Shown here: in pieces, positions 11,701-21,500 of the stretch
Numbering within the stretch: the stretch's first letter is position 1
How the letters are laid out: each line of letters begins with the position of its first letter
Assembly: GCA_029168955.1 (NCBI GenBank)
Contig: JAPDOI010000134.1
Coordinates: forward strand, 558,001-622,000
DNA length: 64,000 bases
Reading direction: 5' to 3'
Origin: Aplectana chamaeleonis
Taxonomy: Eukaryota > Nematoda > Chromadorea > Rhabditida > Cosmocercidae
Made by a program: the position numbers and the translations under genes
Notes under the pieces: generated by a model
Told to the model about the DNA's origin: nothing
Databases searched by the model: none
The model's input: only the letters and a program-made list of their open reading frames with translations

Positions 11701-14700
11701 GCAGGTATTCAACCCTGTGTCGTTCAGTTTTCAGTCTGTGACTAATCCCCCTTCAGGTGTGATCATTCTGTCAACGTTCTTTGAAACATTCGGATACTAC
11801 CTGCAATACGTGCATTACATTGGACGGTTAGTCTCTCTCATATCTTTGAAAACCAGCATACTCAACCATTCTTTGATCTTTTTCAAGGCGTTTCCGTGGC
11901 ACGAAAGACGTTGAGATCTGGTTTGGTGGTAGCATGCTGACCGTTCAGGAGTTGATCACACTGGTGGCTGAGCAATTCGGGGTGAGTCGAGTGTCAGCCT
12001 GAGAGAAGTCCATTCAAATTTCTGTCAGAAAATCTTTTCTAGGTGTGCCCCAGGAGACTTCGAACAGTCTTGCGAGATTTAGACAGTATTCTGGACGCCG
12101 CCTGTGACGATACGGTAGGTACTGGCAACCACGGCCTATTTCACACTTCCATCGCTGATCGCCGCGATGGCATGTTTTGAATACGAATCGACGTGCGACG
12201 CGATCTCGATCGATGCGCATGGTTATCATCCCGTCGCGTCGCGCGGCGATTGAACTCTGAAAGAGGCCTAAGTAGTAGCATTTGCAGGCGAAGAATCGTT
12301 CTGAGACATTGTACAAGACCGGGGAAGTTATACGGAATGAGGTAAGCACTTCTCACTCTCAGGACCACTACCCTAGCTCGCAATCCTTATTGTTAGTCCA
12401 TTTCAGTCTCGCGTCATCGTACTTGGAAATGGAGAGAAGCGAACAGTGTTAGTGACAAGAGACGACGAGACCCCGGACGGAAACGCGGAGGTGACCCCAC
12501 TTCATCGAATCCCGTCCAACTCCAGTATGCAGAAGGTGATCGTCCGGGACACGGAAAACGTAAGTGCAAGGATTGAACGATTCCATGAAATAGCATAAAA
12601 CTCCTATAACAAGACCCACTTAAAGGCACAGTACACCCTCAGACATCATCTTTGTGATTTTTATTTGGATGTGTAGTAGACCCCTCCTGTAGAACACGTG
12701 CCAAGTACGAGATCTCAATTCTTACAAAGAAGCGAGATATAAGCGTCCACACAGGTCCGACCTCTTTCACTCACCACCACGGACCTAACCCCCTACCAGA
12801 TTTTCAAACTAGATAGCGGCTAGATGGATGGATGAATTCTCAACAATTCGTCGTTCTTCAGTCCATTGCCGGACTGTCTTCTTATCCTGGTTCCCTCTCG
12901 TGCATCGACTCCGAATGAAGAGAAATACGGGCTTGCGACAACTCGTCCCGTCCAACAAAATTTCACCTTCAAAATGTAGGCATCTTTAAAGAGCCATAGC
13001 TCTTCTCATAGGGGGTCCTGGACGATTTTAGAGATACCGCTGTGATCAGCGTGTGACTCTCTCCAAGATCAGCTTAAAAACTGAAAAATAATTACCTGGG
13101 TAATCTGTGCCTTTAGGGCCGAATAGAGTCCCGTCGCTGAAAGGCGAGGCAGCATGCAATGAAGGGGAATCGATCGTGCGACGCCGCATGATCGATACTC
13201 GTCCATTGCATGCTGCCGCGCATTTCAGCGACGGGACTCTATTCGGCCTCTCAAAGGCATCGTATACGCTGAAAACCGTATCCTATTTTTATCATGTTTT
13301 TGTGTAGCTTGACCTCTATAGTGAACGAAAAGGTCAGAAGGGTCCATGAAAAAATCTCGATTGTAATGAAAAGGCAGTCAGAAGGGTCCATGAAAAAATC
13401 TCGATTGTAATGAAAAGGCAGTCTGAACACACTGTGAAATTGAATTCAAACATCGCACCAAAATTGTGTTTGAAGTTTTTCTGCCTTTGGAGGCCTTTTA
13501 ACTGTCATTTACAAGTTTTTCTGCATGTGGAGTTTGTGCCTTAACTGTTTTTCATGTTGTTTGACGGTCGCTTCTACATTTTATGAAAAAGTGCTAGATG
13601 ACTGGTGAGAACTGATGGCGGATCCTCACCTTTAAAAGCAGTGTTCATAATAAAAAATGTGTTTCAGTTTCCCTCTAGGAACGGGTAGTGGAGGGGCACA
13701 GTGTAATGTTGACGTCGAAAGAACGCATGAAAACGAGCCAGGAAAAGCTCTAAAAGAGGCCGAAGTTGCCAATTCGAGCGCAAGGCAAACCCCAAAAGCG
13801 CAACACATGCCCACCGACCTGAACAAATGAATGCTCGAGATCATCAGATGAGCGATGATTTCCAGTTATTAGCCCCGTTCTCCACTTTATTCTCAACTTC
13901 TCTCTCTACTCAGGTCAGCTCGCATACATCGGCTGCAAAAGACGGAAGTTACAAGCCTCAGAAAACTCGTCCACCATGTTTCCTTAGCTAAATTTTTGAG
14001 GGACCATAACTCCGTTCTCAGAAGTTCTTGTACTATTTCAGAGACATTGTTGGAATCAGCATGGGGCCGTCTTCAAGATAGGCGTAAAAACAGGAAAACG
14101 ATTTTTATCGTGAACACTGCCTTTAACCCCTCCGAACCTCATAACCCTGCCTTTTTGAGGCGCCGAAGTTCACCGGTGTGGTCTTTTGGGCTCACATATG
14201 AAATTTAGCCTGAAAATGGAAAGTGGTTTTCAGCGCGAACGATGTTTTAAGAGTAATCACAAAGCTCGGAACCAATTCACGAACCACCTTGCTTTTAAAG
14301 AGTTTTCGGTACAAGCAACAGGAAACAAAGTATCTTACAGTCGGCACGGATCGTGCTTATACTTTGCGTTCCTTATTATGCGTTGGCACAAACACGGCGC
14401 GCATATGTTATAGCATACGCGCACCGAGTATGCGCCAACGCAGGAACGCAAAGTATCAGCCCGATCCGTGCCGACTGTACCTAATGATTCTGGAGCGCAA
14501 AACCATTTTCGACGATTGAATCGTCCAGAGTCCGCAGTGCGCCGCCTAACATGTCAAACAGGCGTAATTAAATATTTTGGCGATTTCTTTTCAGTTTTTT
14601 CTCAGATATTTGGTAGTTTTGTGGAGACGTTTTCCCTACTGTCTTGTACTTTGTGGAATCGCCCACTCACAAACATCGAAAACTAGAACACTGTTGTTTT

Positions 14701-14867
14701 ACTGCAGGCCTTGTCTCTGAGTCACCTCTACTGAGTCAAGGATAATTGATCTACTTCTTCAGGCTCTGCAAGCTCTCCGAGTGATCCATCACAAACTCAA
14801 CAAATCCTCCTATCGATCGTCACAGCGTGAGCGGAAGCCACTTCAAGACAGGCGGATCACTGTCTGA
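5797..14867 (+). CDS. Two-pore-domain (TWK/K2P) potassium channel
   Basis: A K+-selective leak channel of the plasma membrane; a dimer of two-pore subunits sets resting potential. Eleven exons join in perfect phase: 5797-5913, 6204-6360, 8498-8652, 8722-8849, 11610-11704, 11757-11826, 11888-11981, 12043-12114, 12288-12341, 12407-12559 and 14763-14867, giving 399 residues to the TGA. Order: cytosolic N-part, TM1 (about 47-66), first pore with filter TTIGYGS (about 89-95), TM2 (about 105-123), TM3 (about 150-172), second pore with STIGYGDLVP (191-200), TM4 (about 207-229), then a cytosolic tail of about 160 residues rich in Arg, Asp and Glu. The first exon has no defined start: it opens in phase 0 behind an acceptor, with an in-frame Met at residue 15, so upstream exons may be missing. 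An intron splits the first-filter Gly codon. The TM1-to-pore loop is only about 10 residues, much shorter than the usual cap. An extra exon inside 12560-14762 cannot be excluded. Confidence 0.9.
6361..8497. other. Channel intron 2: MITE-filled
   Basis: The intron interrupts the codon of the first selectivity-filter glycine. It contains a copy of the GTAGTTATCTCAACAACTTT repeat (6590-6637), short CCGCGATAG-type motifs, and the foldback element at 7241-8020. No coding exon seen. Confidence 0.6.
7241..8020. mobile_element. GC-rich foldback MITE with inner inverted repeat
   Basis: The outer ends match the CTATTCATAC family: CGCTATTCGTACTTCTC at the left and GAAGAGTATGAATAGCG at the right. A second inverted pair sits inside: GTGCGCAACGTACGCAA near 7515-7535 against TTGCGTACGTTGCGCGC near 7779-7797. 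This suggests one foldback within another. Non-coding. Confidence 0.6.
9130..9305. repeat. GC-hairpin MITE, degenerate copy
   Basis: Contains GCACTTCGCCGCACCG and GGGGCGGAAGTATAAACGACC, then a reverse-oriented CTCTGCGGCGGATGTATAAACG. These match the ends of the elements at 41449-41706 and 63588-63719. Arms are partly rearranged. Confidence 0.5.
9350..10780. repeat. Degenerate tandem repeat, about 60-70 bp unit
   Basis: About 1.4 kb built from variants of one unit with the order: CACTCTGGAACTT, TTGGACAAGTAACCTGTG, TTTAGCGCAAGTTACT, GAAGGCTTCACGCAACTT. The spacing of GAAGGCTT between 9911 and 9978 is 67 bp; elsewhere it varies through indels. No open frame crosses it. It sits in intron 4 of the potassium channel. 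Confidence 0.7.
10800..10983. repeat. Foldback element related to 60382-60580
   Basis: Shares CAGCAGTGGCCCGGA, GGACGAGCCATACTGTCAGG and CGGGGCCGA blocks with the better palindrome at 60382-60580. Left arm eroded. Non-coding. Confidence 0.6.
11124..11578. mobile_element. TTAA-type MITE, copy 2
   Basis: Left end TCAA-AGGCAGCGTTCACGATGA, right end ATCGTGAACACTGCCT-TTAA. The interior is closely similar to copy 1. It ends 31 bp before the exon that encodes the second pore, so the polypyrimidine/branch region of that intron lies against the MITE end. Confidence 0.82.
12620..13116. mobile_element. TTAA-type MITE, AGGCACAGTACACCC subfamily
   Basis: Left end TTAA-AGGCACAGTACACCCTC, right end CTGTGCCT-TTAG. 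A reverse-oriented relative covers about 59340-59690 (shared CCGGACTGTCTTCTTATCCTGG block), with the end GAGGGTGTACTGGGCCT. Confidence 0.65.
13118..13248. repeat. 131-bp foldback (hairpin) element
   Basis: Inverted arms GGCCGAATAGAGTCCCGTCG and CGACGGGACTCTATTCGGCC, extended by GCATGCAATG and CATTGCATGC. It lies directly against the right end of the preceding TTAA MITE. Confidence 0.8.
13333..13420. repeat. 44-bp direct tandem duplication
   Basis: The unit beginning GTCAGAAGGGTCCATGAAAA occurs twice in a row with a 44-bp period. Near-identical copies suggest a recent duplication. Confidence 0.85.
13632..14126. mobile_element. TTAA-type MITE, AAAGAACGCATG subfamily
   Basis: Ends TTAA-AAGCAGTGTTCATAATA and ATCGTGAACACTGCCT-TTAA. 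About 495 bp. The same element in the opposite orientation at 57759-58714 carries a nested insertion, so this copy shows the empty site (CTTTCGACGTCAAC when read on the minus strand). Confidence 0.78.
14338..14477. repeat. Foldback element, 140 bp
   Basis: Arms CAGTCGGCACGGATCG and CGATCCGTGCCGACTG. Inner arms ACTTTGCGTTCC and GGAACGCAAAGT, then GCGTTGGC and GCCAACGC. Non-coding hairpin-forming MITE. Confidence 0.8.
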
Positions 14868-16600
14868 AGCTGCTAACGATGCTATGTGCACTTCTCAGCT
14901 ATAGAGTAGTGAAGGGTGGGGGAAAATGGCCCCTGCTGACCTCAGCCTTTATGATCCCTCTCCTTCCCTAGATTTCATTCAGAACGAAGAAATGGCCACT
15001 AAGTGGAGCTCTCACTTCATCATATCTGCCATCTTAGAAAATCTATTACCGAAATGATGAAACAATTTGCTTGCTTCTTTTCTTGATTTGTTTTCACATT
15101 GTCATCTATCAAGTCGATTGCACCCCAGTAGCTCAAGTACGAACCTTACAGGGAGTTTCGAGCTCTCGGTTCGGGTTTTAGGGGAAGAACTCATAAGCGA
15201 AACATACCATGAACGCTGTCTTCAGTAGGTGGAATACGGCCATATCATCGGGTAGTATCCGTCCCTCTACTGACTGGATTCGCTTGGCAATGATTTAGAT
15301 ATCCTAATCCAGTAATTACCGGATTATCTCATTTTGTGAGTCTTTTTCTAGTCTATTCTACCTATTTGCATATCTCAGATTATTTCGTAGTCATGTACAT
15401 ATTTATGAATTTTCCTCCGAGTTTTATGAGAGTTTGTATAGATTTTCGCCTTGCTTATGTGTCTCGGTTATCCTCCAATGTTGCTTACAAATGTTGAGTC
15501 CTTCAGGTTTCACTTTACGTTGTACAAGATAGCACGCGTACTACATCGAGTGTAGGGCATTCATATTCGGTGTATATTATAGAGCTTTATTGTGGTGATG
15601 TCACCTGCAATTATCTTATTTGTTGGTCATCTATAATGAAGAGATTTATGCTACCGTGCTCATCTCTCGTGGTGATCTCTGAGCTCCATTTATCGATTTT
15701 CGACAACTTACGGTGGATATACTGTAGTTGAGTCAGTCTCAGATTCGACTGAAAACTGTGCAGAGGCCGGATTCATCATTCCGTTAGGCCTGAGGCCGGA
15801 TTCATCACTGCGTTAGGCATGGGTTTGTCGATTTGGGTTGGGTTTGTCTTGTGCACACGCGCGCTAATGCTGGCGCGAAACCCAACCCAAATCCACAAAC
15901 CCGCGGTTGATGCAATGATGAATCTGGCCTCTGGGTTTGCCGAGTTGTGTTGGATTTAGCTAGTGCACACGCGCGCTAATGCTGGTGCGAAACTCAACCC
16001 AAATCCACAAACCCACGGTTGATGTATTGATGAATCTGGCCTCAGGAGTTAACCGGGTGCTGATTACGAATTTAACGTTCTATTGTCGATTTTCGAATTA
16101 TTAATGAAAGCTTTGCTCCCTTAATGACCTGGTGGCTTGTGGCCAAAGACTCCATGACTCCCTAGGTACGGATCCTAAGGTGTTATGGACCAGAGGCCTT
16201 AGTGTGCCGGACGGCGACACCTTTATGCAATGTGCGGGATACTTTCGCGATATAGTTGTGCACGCTATATCGCTCGAACGTTCCCTGTGTACACTCAAAC
16301 GTCTGCTGGGTTCAGTAGAAGCAGGGGCACCAACGAGCAGGTACCAACAGACTAGTATACACACCCCCAATGACCTGGTACCTATAGTAACCAACAGTAA
16401 ACCTCAGATTTTGGCAAGCGGTCCCCATCTTCCTGTTCAGCACCCTAGATTATCCCTACCTACAAGTTATGAGCAAAATCCAAAATTTGAAAAACAAATA
16501 CCCTAAAGTTGTCCTATTGTCCAGCTGCGAAGGACCTATTCGGCCTGTACGTCCAAAAATGGTACTAGAAAAGTACGTTTCATTTGAAGTGGCCACGTTG
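14868..16600. other. Spacer downstream of the channel gene
   Basis: No gene recognised. The 3' UTR of the channel presumably starts here. A lone MITE end (GAACGCTGTCTTC) lies near 15211. An open frame at 16132-16506 (plus, 124 codons) resembles nothing I know and overlaps one on the other strand. Confidence 0.5.
15762..16045. repeat. Duplicated hairpin element
   Basis: GAGGCCGGATTCATCA is repeated at a 29-bp spacing (about 15762 and 15791). A unit of about 112 bp then occurs twice (from about 15821 and 15933). Each copy folds: GTTTGTCGATTTGGGTTGGG pairs with CCCAACCCAAATCCACAAAC. Non-coding. Confidence 0.75.
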
Positions 16601-16619
16601 ACCAAAAGGAGTTCCTTTG

Positions 16620-17590
16620 TTAGACCCTGGACTAAGAGGCAGCGAATTCAAGGTGCTGCTCTCCGGATCGACACTGACCGCGCAAAAAGTTCTCCAGTCG
16701 AACGCTTGCATGCTAAAGCCACCAACTCCAAGCTCACCTGCTGCACATAAAAAATCTAAAAGAGCTCAATCATCTGTCGAGAGGACTACTGGACTCCATA
16801 AGAGAATGGCCTATAGAAAAACCGTTTGCCGATTCTCCGAATAAGATGAATACATGGTGATAGACACTCAAACCAGAAACTCCACCGTTCTTGCGCTAGG
16901 AATACGACCAGTTTAAAAGGGATAATTAGTGTTCTGCATTTAGTATGAAAAAAAGCTCAGAATGTCGAAAGCCCGAGATTCTTCGTGAAGCGCCAGATAA
17001 CAAGCTATCGCATAAAAGTGAAATGATTAGAATAATTATGAGCAGAACAACTCTAGGGACAGCAACGAAAACAGACAATGCTCCAATCTTGGACAACGGA
17101 ATTAGGTCGTCTGTTTTTGCTCAAGTCCTTCGAGTTGTTCTGCTCATAATTGTCCTAATTATTTCGATTTTTTCCGATAACTTGTTATCTGGCGATTCAC
17201 GAAGAATTCCGTGCCCTCAACATTGTGAGGTCTTTTTTTACATTCAATGCACAACACTAAACATCCTTCGCGAACCGATCGTGTTCCTCGCGCAAGAAGC
17301 GGTCAAGTTTTTGGTTTGAGTGTCTATCCCTATGTATTCACCTTATTCAGAGGATCGGCAAACGACTTTCCTATACGCCACTCTATTATGGAGCTCAGTA
17401 GTCCTCTCGACATATGATCAAGCTCTTTGAGCTTATTGTTGTACAGCAGTTGAGCTTGGAGTTGGTGATGTTCCTTCATTGACAAGATTCAGGCTTCAGT
17501 ATGTAAGTACTCGAATGGAGAACTTTTTGCGCAGCCAGCGCCAAGCCGTAGGGTGGCGTCTTGAATTCGCTGTCCAGGAAGTCGAGATGT
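16620..17590. repeat. Palindrome with captured LINE sequence
   Basis: Two inverted arms of about 450 bp meet near 17094. Matched pairs include TTATGAGCAGAACAACTC near 17037 with GAGTTGTTCTGCTCATAA near 17133, and GTCGAGAGGACTACTG with CAGTAGTCCTCTCGAC. The outer part of each arm encodes the same LINE segment (QRIQGAALRI on plus near 16640; its degraded twin on minus near 17560). Arms differ by many substitutions, so this is old. Confidence 0.8.
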
Positions 17591-17689
17591 CGCTTCTTCC
17601 AAACTTTCATAGCAGGATTGACACCACATAGGATTTGGCCCTGACTATTGCTTGCTTTTATTTGGTATTTGTTGTTTCAGCGATGTAGT

Positions 17690-18225
17690 ATCTCCAATTC
17701 CACACTACTTATGATTGAACCACAAACTCACATTAAACAGCTCATAAAAAGTCCCGTGAGAGAGAGACATATCAGAAGGCCTTTTGCGGATGCTCCCGAG
17801 AAAGTCAATATACAAAGATGGACGGATTCCCAACTGGATCGTCTGCGTCTTTTACGTGCGGAGCACACCAAGTTCGTCAGGGATCACTTGAGTAGGATGA
17901 CCGTCAATCCCATATTGGGGGTCGCACCACCCATAGTCAGCGACACCGAGATGGAACTCGGTAGGCGGGCTAGAAGTACCCTTGCCTCGTTACGCTGCGG
18001 TCATTCCCCTATGTTGATGTCATACTTGCATAAGATCGATCGCAGTAAGCCTGACGGGTGCCCGGACTGTGGTAGCCGTGGCCACACAACTGAACATCTA
18101 TTTGATTGCCCAAAGAGGCCGACCACTCTGACAACAATGGATTTGTGGACGAATCCGGTTTCAGTCGCCCGTTTCTTGAACCTTTGACAAAAACCTTCCT
18201 GCGGCTGCAAAGAAGAAGAAGAAGC
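17690..18225 (+). mobile_element. 5'-truncated LINE copy (3' end only)
   Basis: Encodes only the C-terminus of the LINE ORF2 family seen at 20727-24173 and 43943-47393: [19 protein letters not shown], then the Cys/His motif [18 protein letters not shown], then [15 protein letters not shown] and a stop near 18187. It ends in a GAAGAAGAAGAAG repeat, the family's 3' tail. The truncated 5' end fits incomplete target-primed reverse transcription. It lies about 360 bp beyond the end of the minus-strand E1-beta gene. Confidence 0.88.
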
Positions 18226-18588
18226 TCATAAAAAGCTTTTACCTCTCCAACAAAACAATTGAAGCTGACAAACACCAAATAGAACTGTATATCTCAGACA
18301 TAACTACTTATTTTTGGCACATTAAGCAAGCCTTGATCACAAATTACCACACCATTACTAGACTTAAAAACGGCACATTTATGATATGCATTTCACATTC
18401 GAAAACCGGAATATTAGAGCAGACACGTGAATAAGAAAGGTCAAAAGTCAATAACATGGCACCACAGCGACGAAAAAAAACTTATTAGCGCAGCGAGATT
18501 TCCCACCCATAGTCTAATAATTCTCTGAGGTATTGGAGCATACAAGAAGCCTTAAACACTAATAATATGCTGCTATCTCCTACATTTC
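18226..18588. other. Gap after the E1-beta stop codon
   Basis: AT-rich non-coding sequence that would hold the 3' UTR of the minus-strand E1-beta gene. Minus-strand poly(A) signals were not resolved with confidence. Confidence 0.5.
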
Positions 18589-21500
18589 CTAGTAGCTGAT
18601 GGACTTCTTTATCGCATCAATGAGTCTCCACTTCGACGGCAGGTAGAAGGGTTCGAAAACATGCGGGAAGGGTGTATCGAATCCACATACTCGTTCGATC
18701 GGCGATTCAAGATGCAGGAAGCAGCGACGCTGAAGTAATTTCATGATGGCTACAGATGCGATGATTTCTATTAGATTAAGGCCTGTGCGATTTCCAGCCT
18801 TCCAGCACTTACCTGGATGGCAGCAGCTATCTCCGCTCCGAAACCAGAGCTTATTGGAGCCTCATGGGTCACAATTAATCGGCCTGTCTTCTCCACGCTC
18901 TGAAATGAATACCTCTTCTTTCCCAGTCTCAAAATATGTACATCTAACTCAATCCAAAATACCACACCTTCACCACCGTCTCCTCATCCCATGGGTGAAT
19001 CGTCTGCAGATCGATCACCTCAACCGACACACCCAGTTGTTCTTTCGCCATCTGGGCAGCCTCAAGGGCCACATGAACTTGCGTTCCCCAAGCAACCATT
19101 GTCATGTTAGACCCTGGAAAACGGATGAAGTCCGCACTCATTTCTATGAATCGACAATGGCTTTTATACCTTCCAGGACAACCTCTGCCTGGCTCAAAGG
19201 AATCGTGTAGTCACCAGTAGGGACGTCTTCTGCTGCCAATCGATAGAGAATCTGAAGGCGATTTCGAATAGCTGCCAATCCCAATCTGGAAGGGCCACAG
19301 AAGTCACCAAACCAACCTTCGGTTCGAAGAAAACACACGGGTTCGGATCGCGAATACATGACAGCAAAAGTCCTTTTCCCTGAACAGGGCCACGAGGCAC
19401 TACGACCTGAAATAGACATCACCCATGAGAATCCACGCTATGTTGGTCTAACCCTTCCAAAGCGTCTACCTTGATGCCAGGAGTATGGGTGAAATGTGCC
19501 TCAGGGCTCTGTGAGTGATACAATCCACCGTGCCCAACGGCTCCATATGTCGCTCTAACCGTCAAAGCTCCACAATTGAACATGTTACCACTGCGGTAGC
19601 GATACTTGGCCGCCTCATTCACCAACTGAAAACACAAATGCTACGACGAAGCAGCTCAGAAAGCTTTTTACTTCCTTGATACGCAAGAATGGGATAACAG
19701 GAATCTAGCACGAAGCCAGCAGCTGCTGTCATCGACTGACCTCGTCCTGCCTTACTCCAGAGGGAAAATGATGACATAGCCTCGAAATTCAAAAAAATGC
19801 CAAGACTTGAGCCACAAGCAAACCTGATCATAAGCTGGGAAGATGTAGTCGCTAAATTGAACTTCAGCAATGGCAGTCGCTCCACCAACAGCCACTCCAA
19901 TACCAAATCCAACGATTCCCTGCTCACAAAGCGGTGTATTGAAGACCCGATCCTCACCTGAACAAACTCATCTGTTCTGGAGGGAGCTGATCCAATGACG
20001 TGTGGTGTAATCCCGCTCACCATACTTATCCTTCAGTCCAACCGAGCATCTAAATACTCCTCCAAACGCCACGTCTTCCCCAAACATCACTGCAGTATTG
20101 TCCGTCTTCATCGCCACATGCAGCGCGCTATTCACAGCTTGGCACAGATTCATCTTCTCGGCAGGACCACCCGCTGCAGAAACGTAACTATAGGCCACCA
20201 ATGATCTTTCTGAGACGTCACGCACTATTTTGGACCGCTCTTTCATTCACGTGGAATAGACGATCTTCAACCTTCACTGCGTCTCACCACTGTGAGCTAT
20301 GCCAGGTTGTTCAATCAGTTTTGTCGTTCGATAAGAGAGGGCGTTGCTACTAGCCCAAATTTTATTTGATTTGTTGGTACACTCTTCATATCAACGTATG
20401 TGGAGTTTCATTTCAATATGTCAATTCATTCCTTGTTTACAAGCCATTTAGTGTCGTCGTGTTACAGCAATGGAAAAAATTGAATATCGTGCAGTGATAA
20501 AATTCTCATTTTTGGAAGGTGTAGCACCAAAAGAAATTCACGAACGAATGTTAAAAGTGTATAATGATTGATCACCTACAATTAGAACAGTATAAAGATG
20601 GGTTGCTGAATTCAAACGTGGTCGTACAAGCCTTGAAGACGATCGACTTGGATGACGTCCAAAAAGCACATCAACACCAGAAATCATAGCCAAAATACAG
20701 GATATGATTTTGGAAGACCGTCGATTCTTCTTCTTCTTTGCAGCCGCAGAAAGGTTTTTGTCAAAGGTTCAAGAAACGGGCGACTGAAACCGGATTCGTC
20801 CACAAATCCATTGTTGTAAGAGTGGTAGGCCTCTTTGGGCATTCGAATAGGTGTTCAGTTGTGTGGCCACGGCTACCACAGTCCGGGCACTCGTCCGGCT
20901 TACTGCGATCGATCTTATGCAAGAATGACATCAGCATAGGAGAATGACCGCAGCGTAACGAGGCAAGGGCACTTCTAGCCCGCCTACCGAGTTCCATCTC
21001 GGTGTCGCTGACTATGGGTGGTGCGACCCCCAATATGGGATTGACGGTCATCCTACTCAAGTGATCCCTGACGAACATGGTGTGCTCCGCACGTAAAAGA
21101 CGCAGACGATCCAGTTGGGAGTCCGTCCATCTTTGTATATTGATTTCCTCGGGAGCATCCGCAAAAGGCCTTAAGATATGTCTCTCTCACGAGATTCATG
21201 ATCCTTCTTAATGGGTGGTCAGGCTGCTTGACAATGTTAATAACCAATTGCTGCGCTTGGAGTTGGCAGTGCTCCTTAACTGGCAGAATTCGGGCTTCAG
21301 CATGAAGATGTTCCACTGGGGTGCTTTTAGCAAACCCTGTGGCAATCCGAAGAGCAGCATTTTGGACTCGCTGCATCTTTGTCCACGATGAATCCGGTAT
21401 CATGTGCTGCCATACCGGTTCAGCGTACTCCAACGCCGGCTGCAATATTGCCTTGTAGGTGGTCAAAATTGTCTCCTTGCTACTCCCCCACGACTTCCTC

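Larger units (their letters stand above)
12560..14762. other. Channel intron 10: four adjoining MITEs
   Basis: The last intron of the channel gene. From left to right it holds a TTAA MITE (12620-13116), a 131-bp foldback (13118-13248), a 44-bp direct duplication (13333-13420), a TTAA MITE (13632-14126) and a foldback (14338-14477). I saw no additional exon, but a short one could be hidden. Confidence 0.55.

Noticed and set aside
16132..16506. 124-codon open frame, possible gene upstream of the LINE fragment
   Set aside because: No recognisable motif, and a 97-codon frame is open on the opposite strand over the same bases.
20301..20346. Reading the 20301 inverted repeat as an LTR
   Set aside because: The two ends are inverted, not direct, and enclose mariner transposase, so it is a terminal inverted repeat.
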